NCBI GenBank assembly: GCA_035710515.1
Contig: DASTDE010000001.1
Location: 868,001 to 932,000, forward strand
Origin: Candidatus Rubrimentiphilum sp.
Lineage (GTDB): Bacteria > Vulcanimicrobiota > Vulcanimicrobiia > Vulcanimicrobiales > Vulcanimicrobiaceae
Direction of reading: 5' to 3'
DNA: 64,000 nucleotides
Shown here: positions 22,748-33,941 of the stretch, piece by piece
How the letters are laid out: each line of letters begins with the position of its first letter
Numbering within the stretch: the stretch's first letter is position 1
The notes under the pieces: generated by a model
Databases searched by the model: none
The model's input: only the letters and a program-made list of their open reading frames with translations
Told to the model about the DNA's origin: nothing
Position numbers and translations under genes: made by a program

Positions 22748-24687
22748 TCCCGATCCGTCCGTTCGAGTGCGAAACATCTAGCAACGCCGGGTTGTGGAGG
22801 TCCTCCGCAGACGCGTTTAAACGGGCCAGGGTGGTAGTTTAGCGTGGTGCGCTCGGGCGGTGCGTCGATCCAGACGCTCGCGGGGAGTGCAAAGGCGCTA
22901 ACGCCGTGCGGTGTTCCCAACCCGGTAGGTCCGTCGTATCCGGTTCCAGCGGTGCAGAAATAAGCCGTCACGCCGCTGCTGCAAGTCCCGTTGTTTCCCG
23001 ATGTTACGTCGTATAGCGAGCCGTGCGAATATGGAAAGCTTGAGTCGTTGATTGTGGATGCGTTTCCTGAAATAGCATACACTGCAGCGATCATCGGTGC
23101 CGACGCGCTTGTTCCTCCAAAGCCGGCCCAGCCGCGGTTTTGATAAGTCGTGTATATCCACACAGGCGTTCCCGTGTCCGCGTCTGCGGCAACGTCGGCG
23201 ACCATGCGCTTCGCGCAACCGGGATCCGTTTGCCACGCGGGCTTCAGAATGAACGCGCTGCATCCACTGCCGGAACTTGACCATGCACTTTCGCTCCAGC
23301 CACGGGGATTCGCGGCAGCAAGCAACGTGGTGCCACCAACGGCCGTGACGTATCGAGACGACGCTGGGTACGAGGTTCCACCCGCAAAGCCATTGTCGCC
23401 GCTACTCGCCGTAATCGGAATGCCCGGATGGTTGAAGTGTACCTCGTCAGTGGTCTCAAGGGAGTACTCCGACCCGCCAAAGCTGTTGCTGATCTCGGTT
23501 GCGCCCAGCGCAACCGCCTCGTCCTCGGCCGCGTACAGGTCATGGTTGGTGGGGGTGTTGGCTTCGACGAGCAGGATATGACAGTTCGGACAAATTGCCG
23601 AAACCATGTCGATGTCGAGCGCCTCCTCATCCTCCCAGCAACCGGTAGTGCTTGCACAAAGCGATGGGTCTGTCGGCGGCAGCGCGGTCGGACTTCCGGT
23701 TTGAGAAACCTTCTTGAAACAGCCGTTAGCCGACGTGCACGCTGGTAGCCCGAATGCGGTTCTATAGACTTGCAAGTCACTCTCGGCACTGGGATCGTCG
23801 TACGCATCGACAACCGCGACAGTTTGGGTGCCGCCAGCGGAACCCGAGATCGATGTCAGGTTGTACGCAGATTGCAGATCGCAAGGAAAATAACCGTCAC
23901 GGCCCACTCCGGGAGCCAACGTGCACGGACCCTTGATAAGAACCGACGCGAGCCCCCTACCGCCGTTGTCGGTTGGATAGACGGCCCATGCGGTGATGCG
24001 ATCCGCGGTAAAAGACGAGCTCCCGCTATATGACGCGGTGATCACGGTGGTAGAGGAGGGCACGTTCGTTACGTTTGCACCGCTTATGGTAACTTGAGTG
24101 CCGCCGTTTATAGTGATGCTGTTTGGAGCGCTGACGTTGCGGACTGTCAGCTGCACCGGCGAACTGTATGTACCAATAATGGTATTTCCGCCCGCGTCTT
24201 TAGCCGTCACGGTCAATGCGATCGTTGAAGACGAACCCAAGGTTACGGACGTGAAGGCGTTGCCGCTGGACGTGATAGTAACATTCTTGGGGACTCCGTT
24301 AAGCGTTACCGAGACCGAGTTGGCCGTGCCTGATACGATGGTTTGCGTTGCACTGCCCTGCGAAAGGACATTGCCCGTTCCGTTGGCCGCGTCGTAAAGC
24401 GACACGGCGAATGTGTCGCTGCCGACGGGCGCCAGAACCGTCGTCGTGCAGCTGCCGCCCGAACAGTTTGCGACGGCAGGGGTGCCGCTGTTAACGGAGA
24501 TCGTCGCCGACTGCGTTGACGGTGAAATATATTGTGGCGTTATCGCCGGCGGAATGATGATGGTGAAAGCGACTGAAACGAGCTGTCCCTCGGTGGTGCT
24601 CGGAATCGTTGACGACGCGTGACCGCCGCAGGCCGCGAGAGCCAGGACCGCCGCGAAAAGGGCGGCGACGCGGGCGCTTATTTTCAT
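22744..24687 (-). CDS. Sedolisin-family (S53) peptidase, lipoprotein
   Basis: A 647-residue exported serine-carboxyl peptidase. The ATG at 24687 gives a signal peptide ending in LAAC; a TTG five codons upstream is the alternative. Residues about 30-230 are Thr/Ser-rich beta strands like bacterial Ig-type domains. The catalytic domain starts near residue 265 (CDLQSAYNL): Glu and Asp in EDEEALDIDMVSAI, Asp in ASSGDNGF and Ser in FGGTSASAPMIAA complete the S53 set. The expected propeptide domain is not obvious. Sedolisins usually work at low pH outside the cell. It starts one base after the stop of an upstream small lipoprotein gene, so the two form an operon. Confidence 0.85.
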   Translation of the reverse strand: MKISARVAALFAAVLALAACGGHASSTIPSTTEGQLVSVAFTIIIPPAITPQYISPSTQSATISVNSGTPAVANCSGGSCTTTVLAPVGSDTFAVSLYDAANGTGNVLSQGSATQTIVSGTANSVSVTLNGVPKNVTITSSGNAFTSVTLGSSSTIALTVTAKDAGGNTIIGTYSSPVQLTVRNVSAPNSITINGGTQVTISGANVTNVPSSTTVITASYSGSSSFTADRITAWAVYPTDNGGRGLASVLIKGPCTLAPGVGRDGYFPCDLQSAYNLTSISGSAGGTQTVAVVDAYDDPSAESDLQVYRTAFGLPACTSANGCFKKVSQTGSPTALPPTDPSLCASTTGCWEDEEALDIDMVSAICPNCHILLVEANTPTNHDLYAAEDEAVALGATEISNSFGGSEYSLETTDEVHFNHPGIPITASSGDNGFAGGTSYPASSRYVTAVGGTTLLAAANPRGWSESAWSSSGSGCSAFILKPAWQTDPGCAKRMVADVAADADTGTPVWIYTTYQNRGWAGFGGTSASAPMIAAVYAISGNASTINDSSFPYSHGSLYDVTSGNNGTCSSGVTAYFCTAGTGYDGPTGLGTPHGVSAFALPASVWIDAPPERTTLNYHPGPFKRVCGGPPQPGVARCFALERTDRD

Positions 24688-24688
24688 G

Positions 24689-25105
24689 CTAGCTGCCAAC
24701 AATCGTCGTCGTGGTCACGGTTATTGAAAGCGACTTGGTTTGCGCAGATGCGTCTGAGATCGTAAAACTGCATGTCCCGACACCTGCCGGCGTAACCGTA
24801 AACGCGCTGGCGGACGTGCCGGGGCTAATCGTCGCGATGCCGCTGCAATTTGCAGTGCTTGCCGAAAAGTTGCCGTTGTAGCCTATCTCGGACGCGGTCA
24901 AGGTTTGGGCGTTCGAGGCGCCCGTTGCGCTAAACGACATCGATTGCGTGGACAGGACAACTGGGTTGAGCGCGGGCGTACCCCCGCCGCCACCACCGCC
25001 GGACGAGCCGCCGGACGAGCCCCCGCCTCCGCCTCCACCGCCGCAGGCGCAAAGGCCCGTTGCGAATAACGCAAACAGAAGCCCTGGAAGAGGCGCCCGT
25101 ATCAT
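24689..25105 (-). CDS. Small lipoprotein with glycine tether
   Basis: A 138-residue lipoprotein. The signal peptide ends in LCAC and is followed by an unusually long Gly/Ser tract ([21 protein letters not shown], residues about 22-42). The remaining 95 residues form a single beta-sandwich-like domain (VVLSTQSMSFSATGASNAQT, then SASAFTVTPAGVGTCSFTISD), like Ig-fold or HYDIN-like modules of bacterial surface proteins. It is the first gene of an operon with the sedolisin lipoprotein. A structural or substrate-binding partner of that enzyme is possible but inferred. Confidence 0.7.
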   Translation of the reverse strand: MIRAPLPGLLFALFATGLCACGGGGGGGGSSGGSSGGGGGGGTPALNPVVLSTQSMSFSATGASNAQTLTASEIGYNGNFSASTANCSGIATISPGTSASAFTVTPAGVGTCSFTISDASAQTKSLSITVTTTTIVGS

Positions 25106-25180
25106 CGACCCACCTTAGTCGAAATACCCCCAATACCCCCTGGCTCTGCCCCGTGCAAACCCGGGCTTGCAGCCGTGGGT

Positions 25181-25186
25181 TATAAT
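25181..25186 (+). promoter_or_regulatory. -10 box of a probable leaderless rpmE transcript
   Basis: A perfect TATAAT ends ten bases before the rpmE GTG, with no ribosome-binding site in between. Transcription should begin within a few bases of the start codon. The -35 region is not recognisable. Confidence 0.6.
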
Positions 25187-25196
25187 GTAGGACGTT

Positions 25197-25469
25197 GTGA
25201 AAGAGAAGATTCACCCCAAATGGTATCCCGAGGCCCGCGTGCATTGCGCGTGCGGCAGCACGTTCACGACCGGATCGACGATTCCGGAGATCGCGGTCGA
25301 GATCTGTTCGGCATGCCACCCGCTCTTCACCGGACAGCAAAAGTTCGTGGATACGGCGGGCCGCGTTGACAAGTTCCGTCAGCGCGAGCAGATCGCCAAG
25401 CGCAAGCAGGAAGAGGCCGCTGCGCGCAAAGCCAAGCGCGAAGCCGAAAAAGCCGCAGCCGAAGTTTAG
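25197..25469 (+). CDS. rpmE: 50S ribosomal protein L31
   Basis: A 90-residue L31 of the zinc-binding type: [20 protein letters not shown], with CxC and later CSACHP giving the four-Cys zinc site, and [20 protein letters not shown], the family signature. The C-terminus has an extra Lys/Ala/Glu-rich tail of about 25 residues. GTG start. It ends in TAG, and the codon immediately after this stop, in the same frame, is where RF1 begins; the rpmE-prfA pair therefore reads as one frame interrupted by a single UAG. Confidence 0.95.
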   Translation: MKEKIHPKWYPEARVHCACGSTFTTGSTIPEIAVEICSACHPLFTGQQKFVDTAGRVDKFRQREQIAKRKQEEAAARKAKREAEKAAAEV

Positions 25470-25472
25470 CTG
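25467..25472 (+). promoter_or_regulatory. In-frame UAG-CUG junction between rpmE and prfA
   Basis: TAG (rpmE stop) is followed directly by CTG (25470), both in the frame of rpmE and prfA. No ATG, GTG or TTG occurs in the prfA frame until 25725, which would remove 85 conserved residues. Starting at CTG gives a 357-residue RF1 of normal length. No good Shine-Dalgarno sequence precedes it, so termination-coupled restart or UAG readthrough are the options. Confidence 0.6.
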
Positions 25473-26543
25473 AACCTCTCAGACCGTCTGGATGCGATCG
25501 CCAATCGCTTCGACGAGATCGAGGGCGAGCTCGCACACCCTTCGCAGACGTTCGACCAAGCGCGCTTTACCGCGCTGGTAAAGGAGCGCGCCGCGCTCGA
25601 GGAGACCGTCGAGGCGTATCGCGCGTATCGCAAGATTCTCGAAGAGATCGCCGCCAACGACGCGCTGACCAAAGACCGCAGCGATCCGGAGCTGGCGCAG
25701 CTGGCCGAAGAAGAAGTCAAAGGCTTGCGCGAGCGCGGCAAAGAGCTGGAAGACCGGCTTGCGCTGCTGCTTATCCCAAAAGACCCTGACGACGACAAGG
25801 ACGTCTTCATCGAGATCCGCGGCGGCGCGGGCGGCGACGAAGCGGCGATCTTTGCGGGCGATCTTGCGCGCATGTATATGCGCTATGCTGAATCGCTCGG
25901 CATGCGAGTCGAACTCGTCTCGCAGAGCGAGAGCGATGCAGGCGGATTCAAGGAAATCGTCTTCGCGGTAAAAGGCAACTCGCCGTACCGGTACTTCAAA
26001 CACGAGTCCGGCGTGCACCGCGTGCAGCGCGTACCTTTGACGGAATCGCAAGGCCGCGTGCATACGAGCACGGCGACCGTCGCGGTGTTGCCGCAGGTGG
26101 ACAACGACTTCCAGGTTGAGATCAAGCCATCCGACCTGCAGATCGACACGTACAAATCGAGCGGAGCCGGCGGCCAGTACGTCAACAAAACCGAGTCGGC
26201 AATTCGCATCACGCACGTCCCGACGGGGCTCGTCGTCGCCTCACAGCAAGAACGTTCGCAGATTCAGAACCGCGAAAAGGCGATGCAGATGCTGCGCGCC
26301 CGGCTTTACGATCTGAAGAGGCGCGAGGCGGAAGAAGCGGTGGGCTCGATGCGGCGCAGTCAGGTGGGCACCGGCGACCGCTCCGAAAAGATTCGCACGT
26401 ACAACTACGCGCAAGACCGCGTCACCGACCATCGCATCAACCAAAACTTCGGAAACCTGCGCGGCATAATGGACGGCGACATGGGCCACATCGTTGACGA
26501 ACTCATCAAAGATGAACACACGCGAGCGCTGGCCGGAGCCTGA
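25470..26543 (+). CDS. prfA: Peptide chain release factor 1
   Basis: A 357-residue RF1 that releases peptides at UAA and UAG. The N-terminal coiled domain begins NLSDRLDAIANRFDEIEGEL; the domain-2 core has IEIRGGAGGDEAAIF; the codon-reading tripeptide region is RVPLTESQGRVHTS (PLT where PAT or PVT is usual); the catalytic loop is SGAGGQYVNKTESAIRI. C-terminal helices follow. The start at CTG is assigned because the TTG at 25725 would delete domain 1, and the protein length from CTG equals that of other RF1 proteins. It follows the rpmE stop with no gap and overlaps prmC, which methylates its GGQ glutamine. Confidence 0.9.
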   Translation: MNLSDRLDAIANRFDEIEGELAHPSQTFDQARFTALVKERAALEETVEAYRAYRKILEEIAANDALTKDRSDPELAQLAEEEVKGLRERGKELEDRLALLLIPKDPDDDKDVFIEIRGGAGGDEAAIFAGDLARMYMRYAESLGMRVELVSQSESDAGGFKEIVFAVKGNSPYRYFKHESGVHRVQRVPLTESQGRVHTSTATVAVLPQVDNDFQVEIKPSDLQIDTYKSSGAGGQYVNKTESAIRITHVPTGLVVASQQERSQIQNREKAMQMLRARLYDLKRREAEEAVGSMRRSQVGTGDRSEKIRTYNYAQDRVTDHRINQNFGNLRGIMDGDMGHIVDELIKDEHTRALAGA

Positions 26544-27267
26544 CGAGCGGGCGCTGCGCGCGTTCGTTGCGGCCCATCCGGACGCGACGATCGATCCCGA
26601 TATCGCGCGGCGGCGAGAAGAAGGCGAGCCGCTAGCCTACATCACCGGTTTCGCCGGATTTTACGGCCGGGAATTTGCGGTCACACCCGACGTCCTGATC
26701 CCGCGCCCTGAGACGGAGCATCTCGTGGAAGACGCCGTCGCGTTTTTGCGCGATACGAAACGCACGAACGTGCTGGACGTAGGAACCGGCAGCGGCGCAA
26801 TAGCCTGTTCGATCGCTGCCGAAGTGCCGGCGGCTTTTGTGGACGCGACGGATGTGAGCGCAGCCGCGCTTGCGGTAGCTAAAGGAAACGCGGCGCGGCT
26901 CGGCCTCGCCGATCGGTGCACGTTCGCGCTTGCCGATATCGTGAACGACTACTCCAAACGCTACGACCTGATCGTGGCGAACCTGCCGTACATCCCGAGT
27001 GCGGACGTACCGGCCAAGCCCGACGCGGTCGGTTTCGAACCGCGGGCGGCGACGGACGGCGGGCCGGACGGTTTGGAGCAGTACCGCAAGCTGCTGGCGG
27101 CCGCGCCTGGGCTGGCGGCGCCGGGAGCGCTTATCCTGTTGGAAGCGGCCCCTCCCACGATGGCAGCCCTGCGGGCGCTGGCCGAAGCAGCCTTCCCGGC
27201 CGCCGCGGTTCGCGTCTGCCGCGATTACGCCGGGCTGGACCGTTACGTGCGCATCGCCGCTAGGTAA
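26512..27267 (+). CDS. prmC: Release-factor glutamine N5-methyltransferase
   Basis: A 251-residue SAM-dependent methyltransferase that modifies the GGQ glutamine of RF1 and RF2. The N-terminal helical part is short (RRREEGEPLAYITGFAGFYGREF), the HemK/PrmC signature LIPRPETEHLVED follows near residue 65, the SAM motif is VLDVGTGSGAIACSIA, and the catalytic tetrapeptide is NLPY (VANLPYIPSADV) where NPPY is typical. ATG at 26512 lies inside the end of prfA (32-base overlap); a start 18 bases earlier is possible but adds no conserved sequence. Confidence 0.92.
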   Translation: MNTRERWPEPDERALRAFVAAHPDATIDPDIARRREEGEPLAYITGFAGFYGREFAVTPDVLIPRPETEHLVEDAVAFLRDTKRTNVLDVGTGSGAIACSIAAEVPAAFVDATDVSAAALAVAKGNAARLGLADRCTFALADIVNDYSKRYDLIVANLPYIPSADVPAKPDAVGFEPRAATDGGPDGLEQYRKLLAAAPGLAAPGALILLEAAPPTMAALRALAEAAFPAAAVRVCRDYAGLDRYVRIAAR

Positions 27268-27285
27268 AAACTCCGGCCCGACGGA

Positions 27286-27291
27286 ATAAGA
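27286..27291 (+). promoter_or_regulatory. Candidate -10 box close to the pyrG start
   Basis: TAAGAT ends nine bases before the pyrG GTG, and the bases between them (AGTCCCGA) hold no Shine-Dalgarno sequence. The layout matches the rpmE, subtilase and FmdB-type starts and suggests a leaderless transcript. Confidence 0.4.
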
Positions 27292-27294
27292 TAG

Positions 27295-29674
<2,380 letters not shown>

Positions 29675-29678
<4 letters not shown>

Positions 29679-30688
29679 CACGAATCGCACTTGATGCACG
29701 CCTAACGCGGCAGCTCAGCGTCGGCATGCAAGCGTACACGCGCGAGCTGACGGAACGGCTTCCGCGCGTCGCGCCCGATTTCGAGTTCGTCATGTTTCGC
29801 GAAGGCGGCAACTTCGGCTGGGCGGAGCACGTGCGGCTGCCGCTGGCAATTCGCGCCGCCAAACCCGATCTGACGCATTTTCTCTCGCAGTACACGCCGG
29901 TGCTGCCGGCGCGCCCGTACATCGTCACGGTGCACGATTTGATCCACCTGCTGTTTCCGCAGTATTTCAAGGCAAAGGTCGGGCCGTACTATCACACGGT
30001 CGTTCGATTTGTATGCTCGCGTGCGGCGCGCGTGATCACCGACGATGAGCGGACGGTAGAAGATCTGCAACGTTTCCTAGGTGTGGCGCCGGAACGCGTG
30101 CGCGTGATCCCGCTCGGAGTAGACGATCGGTTCTTACAGGCGATCGAACCGGAGCGAAGCGGGCGTTCATATTTCTTGTATGCAGGCAACCACCGCGAAC
30201 ACAAAGATCTGCCGACGCTCTTGGCGGCCTGGAAAGCGCTGCCGGAAGAATGCGAAGCCGATCTCTTCATTACCGGACCCGACGATTTCGGCAGCACACG
30301 TTATGTGCGCGGCAACGGCCGCGTTGCGGCACTTGGCGAGCTCCCGGTTGACGAATTGGCGCGATACTACGCGGGCGCGGTTGCGCTGGTTCATCCGGCA
30401 CTCCGCGAGGGGTTCGGGTTTCCCATGCTCGAGGCAATGGCAGCCCGGACTGCGGTGATCGCCAGCGATGCCGCGCTCCCAGTCGTATTGCGCGGTGCGG
30501 CGCTCACATTTCCGCCCGGCGACGTTGTTGCCGCATCCGTCGCAATGCGCCGCGTGCTGACCGACGAGGGTCTGCGCACGACCCTCGTAAATGAAGGGCG
30601 AACCCGAGCGGAGGCTTTGAGCTGGGATCGCTGCGCGCGTTCCACGGCGCAAGTCTACCGGGAAGTGCTGGAGGAATCGAAGCGGTGA
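29675..30688 (+). CDS. Family-4-type glycosyltransferase (GT-B)
   Basis: A 337-residue GT-B enzyme. N-terminal RIALDARLTRQLSVGMQAYTREL gives the acceptor-side start, VHDLIHLLFPQYF and RVITDDERTVEDLQ follow, then the linker VRVIPLGVDDRF. The donor domain has FLYAGNHREHKDLPTLLAAW, LGELPVDELARYYAGA and the EX7E-type ALREGFGFPMLEAMAART. It probably transfers a hexose from a nucleotide sugar to a lipid or glycan at the cytoplasmic membrane face. GTG start overlaps the GT2 stop and its stop overlaps the next start, so the genes are co-translated. Confidence 0.9.
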
Positions 30689-32199
30689 AATGGCTCGCGT
30701 TGACTCTCGCTCTCGGCACGCTTGTCGCAGCGGCGCACGCGCCCAAACAGGTCAAGCCCGGCAAGGAAGTGCGGCCGATCGCGTTGATTTTGAACGGAAC
30801 GCGCCTCTCCGTGAACCCGCCGCCGCAACTCTATCGCGAGCATCTGCTGGTTCCGGTGCGGCGGATCATCGAAGCGCTCGGACTGCAATTCGAACGAGAC
30901 GGCCGCAACGTCACCACGTACGTCGGCGCCAAACAGATTACGCTCACGATCGGATCGGCGCGCGCGCTGGTGGACGGCGACGTCGTTATGCTCGACGCTG
31001 CTCCCGTCGAGATCAAAAATACACTGTACGCGCCGCTCCGCTTTTTTACTGAAGCGCTTGACGCGCAGGCGAACTTCGACCACCAAACGCGCAGCGTTGA
31101 AATTGTGTCGAGCCTGGTCGGGCGGAGCGGACCCGGAACAACCAGCTCAGGCTCGCAAACGCGCGGGACAGTGACCGCGGTCGATCTGAATTCCTCCCCG
31201 CCGACCGTTACACTGACGTACAATGCATCGGTTCGAACGCTGCCGATCAACGCGAGCGCGCAAGTGATCGTCCAAGACGTCAACACGGGAACGTCAAACG
31301 CGGGCGAACTCAGCGACATTCACGCGGGCGACTGGGCGCAAGTCACGCTGGACAAGAACGGTCGCGTCAAACAGATCGTCGACGCGTATGGTTCGCGCAG
31401 CGGCACGATTGCCGCGGCGGCCTCGGGTGTGATCGTGCTGGGCGACGGTCACGTGATCAGTCCAAGCCGCGCCACGAGCATAACGCTGAACGGCGCCACG
31501 GTCACGATCGATCGCCTTCAGATTGGCGACGCGGTCAATGAACGCTACAACATCGACACGGCAGAGCCGCGGCAGATCATCGCAACCCGCAAAACGACGG
31601 CGTCGCCGGTTCCGGCCGGAGCTGCGGCGATTACGGACATCAGCGTCGCGCCGGATCGGCCTTTGCGCAAAGGCGACACGCTTCTAGTGACGATGCACGG
31701 CACACCCGGCGGCTTGGCGGCATTCGACGTCGGGCCGTACGTAACAACGCTTCCCCTGCGCGAAACCCAACCGGGCGTGTACACCGGGTCGTATAAAGTT
31801 ACGGGTGGCGTGAATTTTGCGGATGCGCCGGTCTTCGGCCACTTGAACGTCCGCGGCTCCGAGGCGCCGGTCGGAGCGTCGGGCACGCTCGTTTCCATTT
31901 CGACCGAGCCCCCGGGAATCGGCGACTTTGCGCCGGGCAACGGCGCGACGGTGAACAACACGCGGCCGAGCATTTATGCAACGTTTTCGGCGGGAGCCGT
32001 TCCGGTGAACGCCTCGAGTGCGACCATTGAAGTCAACGGGCGTGACGTGACGTCGTCATCCACGCGCAGCGCCCGCTTCATCGACTACATGCCGCAGGTG
32101 GACCTGCGCGAGGGAACGGTACGGGTCGTTGTGCGCGTTGCAGATGAAGCGGGGAATATGACCACCAAGACCTGGACGTTCTTCATCAAATTGAGGTAG
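30685..32199 (+). CDS. Exported stalk-domain (copper amine oxidase N-like) protein
   Basis: A 504-residue exported protein. After a short signal peptide (LALTLALGTLVAAAHA) residues 35-140 match the copper amine oxidase N-terminal-like stalk domain: ILNGTRLSVNPPPQLYREHLLVPVRRI is its core, with VPVRR and APLRFFTEAL as the paired motif. Repeated beta-rich modules follow (residues 150-500), with Thr/Ser-rich linkers and a terminal Ig-like domain (TWTFFIKLR). No catalytic site is seen. Stalk domains are thought to bind or display surface material. GTGA overlap with the glycosyltransferase suggests an envelope role. Confidence 0.78.
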   Translation: MKWLALTLALGTLVAAAHAPKQVKPGKEVRPIALILNGTRLSVNPPPQLYREHLLVPVRRIIEALGLQFERDGRNVTTYVGAKQITLTIGSARALVDGDVVMLDAAPVEIKNTLYAPLRFFTEALDAQANFDHQTRSVEIVSSLVGRSGPGTTSSGSQTRGTVTAVDLNSSPPTVTLTYNASVRTLPINASAQVIVQDVNTGTSNAGELSDIHAGDWAQVTLDKNGRVKQIVDAYGSRSGTIAAAASGVIVLGDGHVISPSRATSITLNGATVTIDRLQIGDAVNERYNIDTAEPRQIIATRKTTASPVPAGAAAITDISVAPDRPLRKGDTLLVTMHGTPGGLAAFDVGPYVTTLPLRETQPGVYTGSYKVTGGVNFADAPVFGHLNVRGSEAPVGASGTLVSISTEPPGIGDFAPGNGATVNNTRPSIYATFSAGAVPVNASSATIEVNGRDVTSSSTRSARFIDYMPQVDLREGTVRVVVRVADEAGNMTTKTWTFFIKLR

Positions 32200-32202
32200 G
32201 GC

Positions 32203-33789
32203 ATGAAACGACTCAGCGCACTCGCCATTCTGACGATCTTCCTTGCGGCTTGCGGCGGGAACGCTGGGAGCGGCGGTAACGGCCTCGGCACCACGTCACT
32301 TGTGGTCGCACGCGTGAAGGATGCGGTCATCCTGGATCCCGCGCAAGCCACGGACGGCATGTCGCTCAACCTGACGCAAGAGATGATGAAGGGCCTGGTA
32401 GAGTTCAAGGTCGGTACGTTCGAAGTGCAGCCCTCAATCGCGCAGAGTTGGAAGATGACCCCGGACGGCCTGCGCTGGACGTTCACGCTGAAGAAGGGCC
32501 TAAAGTTTTCGGACGGCACGCCGATCGACGCGGCTGCGGTGAAGTTCAACTTCGATCGCTGGCGCTTGACGAAGAGCCCGTATCACCAAAACTATCCGTA
32601 CGCGTACTACGCGGATATGTTCGGCGGCTTTCCCGGTATAATAACCGCGGTGGAGGCGCCGAATCCGCAAACAGTTGTGTTTACGCTTTCGCGTCCGCTC
32701 GGCCCACTGCTGCGTGACTTTGCGATGCCTTCGTTTGCGATCGCGTCGCCGACGGCAGTCCGTCGCGATCTTGCCGGCTTCGGCACGCACCCCGTCGGGT
32801 ACGGGCCGTACGTCCTCAAGGAGTGGGTGAAAGACGATCACATCACGCTGACTGCAAATCCCACATGGCAGGGCGTGAAACCGGTGTATACTACGATCAT
32901 CGTACGCGACATTCCGGACCAAGCGACGAGCGTGCTCGAAATGCAGCGCGGCGGAATTGACTTCCTGACGGATCCGCGGCCGGACGACGCCGTTCAACTT
33001 GCCAAGCAATCCGGGATTACCGTCTACCAGCAACCTTCGAATAACAATTCGTATGTTGCGATGAATACGCAGAAGGCGCCGTACGGCAAACTCTTGGTCC
33101 GTCAAGCCATTGCGTACGCGATCGACGTGCGTGCGATTGTGAAAGCTTTCTACAGCGCCGGGGCCGTGGTCGCGAGCAACTGGACACCGCCGGGAATGCT
33201 TGGCGAGAATTCGTCGCTGCAACCGTATCCCTACGATCCCGCAAAAGCTCGCCAATTGCTGGCACAGGCCGGCTTGCCGAACGGTTTCTCGACGAACCTC
33301 TACTACCCGACGATCCCGCGGCCGTACATGCCCGAGCCGCAGCGCATTGCCGAAGCGATTCAAGCCGACCTCAAAAAGGTTGGAATCAACGTGACGCTCG
33401 AGGGCCGCGAGTGGGGCGTCTTTCTGGATCAAGTTCGTAACGGCCAGCACGAGATGTGCCTGATCGGCTGGAGCGGTGACAACGGCGATCCGGACAACTT
33501 TTTCTATCCGCTGCTCGACAGAGATGTTGCGCTGGCCAAACCCAATGGGCAAAACTATTCGTTCTGGATGGATGAGGCGTTTCACGCGCTGGACGTCAAG
33601 GGGCAGTCCACCCTCGACGATAGCACGCGCGCGAGCATCTATCGCCAAGCCAACGCGATGGTGCACGACCAAGTGCCGGCTTTGCCGATCGTTCACACAA
33701 CGGTGCCGGTCATCGTGAAGTCAGGCATCGCCGGCTTTATTCCAAGCCCGGACACGCACATCGCTTTCGAATACCTACACCCGAAATAA
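32203..33789 (+). CDS. ABC transporter peptide-binding lipoprotein
   Basis: A 528-residue extracytoplasmic solute-binding protein of family 5 (DppA/OppA type). The signal peptide ends in LAAC with a Gly-rich tether. Core features are VVARVKDAVILDPAQATDGMS, SIAQSWKMTPDGLRWTFTLKKG, the family signature KFSDGTPIDAAAVKFNFDRW, GTHPVGYGPYVLKEW, and IGWSGDNGDPDNFFYPLLD. It should capture short peptides or similar molecules for an ABC permease that is not in the window. It follows the stalk-domain gene by three bases, so it is in the same transcript. Confidence 0.93.
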   Translation: MKRLSALAILTIFLAACGGNAGSGGNGLGTTSLVVARVKDAVILDPAQATDGMSLNLTQEMMKGLVEFKVGTFEVQPSIAQSWKMTPDGLRWTFTLKKGLKFSDGTPIDAAAVKFNFDRWRLTKSPYHQNYPYAYYADMFGGFPGIITAVEAPNPQTVVFTLSRPLGPLLRDFAMPSFAIASPTAVRRDLAGFGTHPVGYGPYVLKEWVKDDHITLTANPTWQGVKPVYTTIIVRDIPDQATSVLEMQRGGIDFLTDPRPDDAVQLAKQSGITVYQQPSNNNSYVAMNTQKAPYGKLLVRQAIAYAIDVRAIVKAFYSAGAVVASNWTPPGMLGENSSLQPYPYDPAKARQLLAQAGLPNGFSTNLYYPTIPRPYMPEPQRIAEAIQADLKKVGINVTLEGREWGVFLDQVRNGQHEMCLIGWSGDNGDPDNFFYPLLDRDVALAKPNGQNYSFWMDEAFHALDVKGQSTLDDSTRASIYRQANAMVHDQVPALPIVHTTVPVIVKSGIAGFIPSPDTHIAFEYLHPK

Positions 33790-33811
33790 CAAATGACGAC
33801 GGCGTTTAGCG

Positions 33812-33941
33812 TGTCATCGTGAGGTTAGTTGTCATCGTGAGGTATCGAAGGATGAAAAGCGCGAGTGCGTTTAGTGTGTCATGGTGAGCCTGTCGAACCA
33901 CGCCCGAGCAGGGCGCCGCTGGCGCCCGTGACGAGGGCCGC
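33812..33941 (+). repeat. Palindromic repeat cluster, locus 5
   Basis: Between the solute-binding gene and the HIT gene. Heads begin TGTCATCGTGAGGTTAGT (33812), TGTCATCGTGAGGTATCGAA (33830) and TGTCATGGTGAGCCTGTCGA (about 33877), the last with a different body (CCACGCCCGAGCAGGGCGCC). The region ends with GAGGG at 33933-33937, four bases before the HIT ATG, and may give its ribosome-binding site. Confidence 0.8.

Noticed and set aside
25725-26543. Short RF1 starting at TTG 25725
   Set aside because: It would lack domain 1; the upstream in-frame sequence is clearly RF1.
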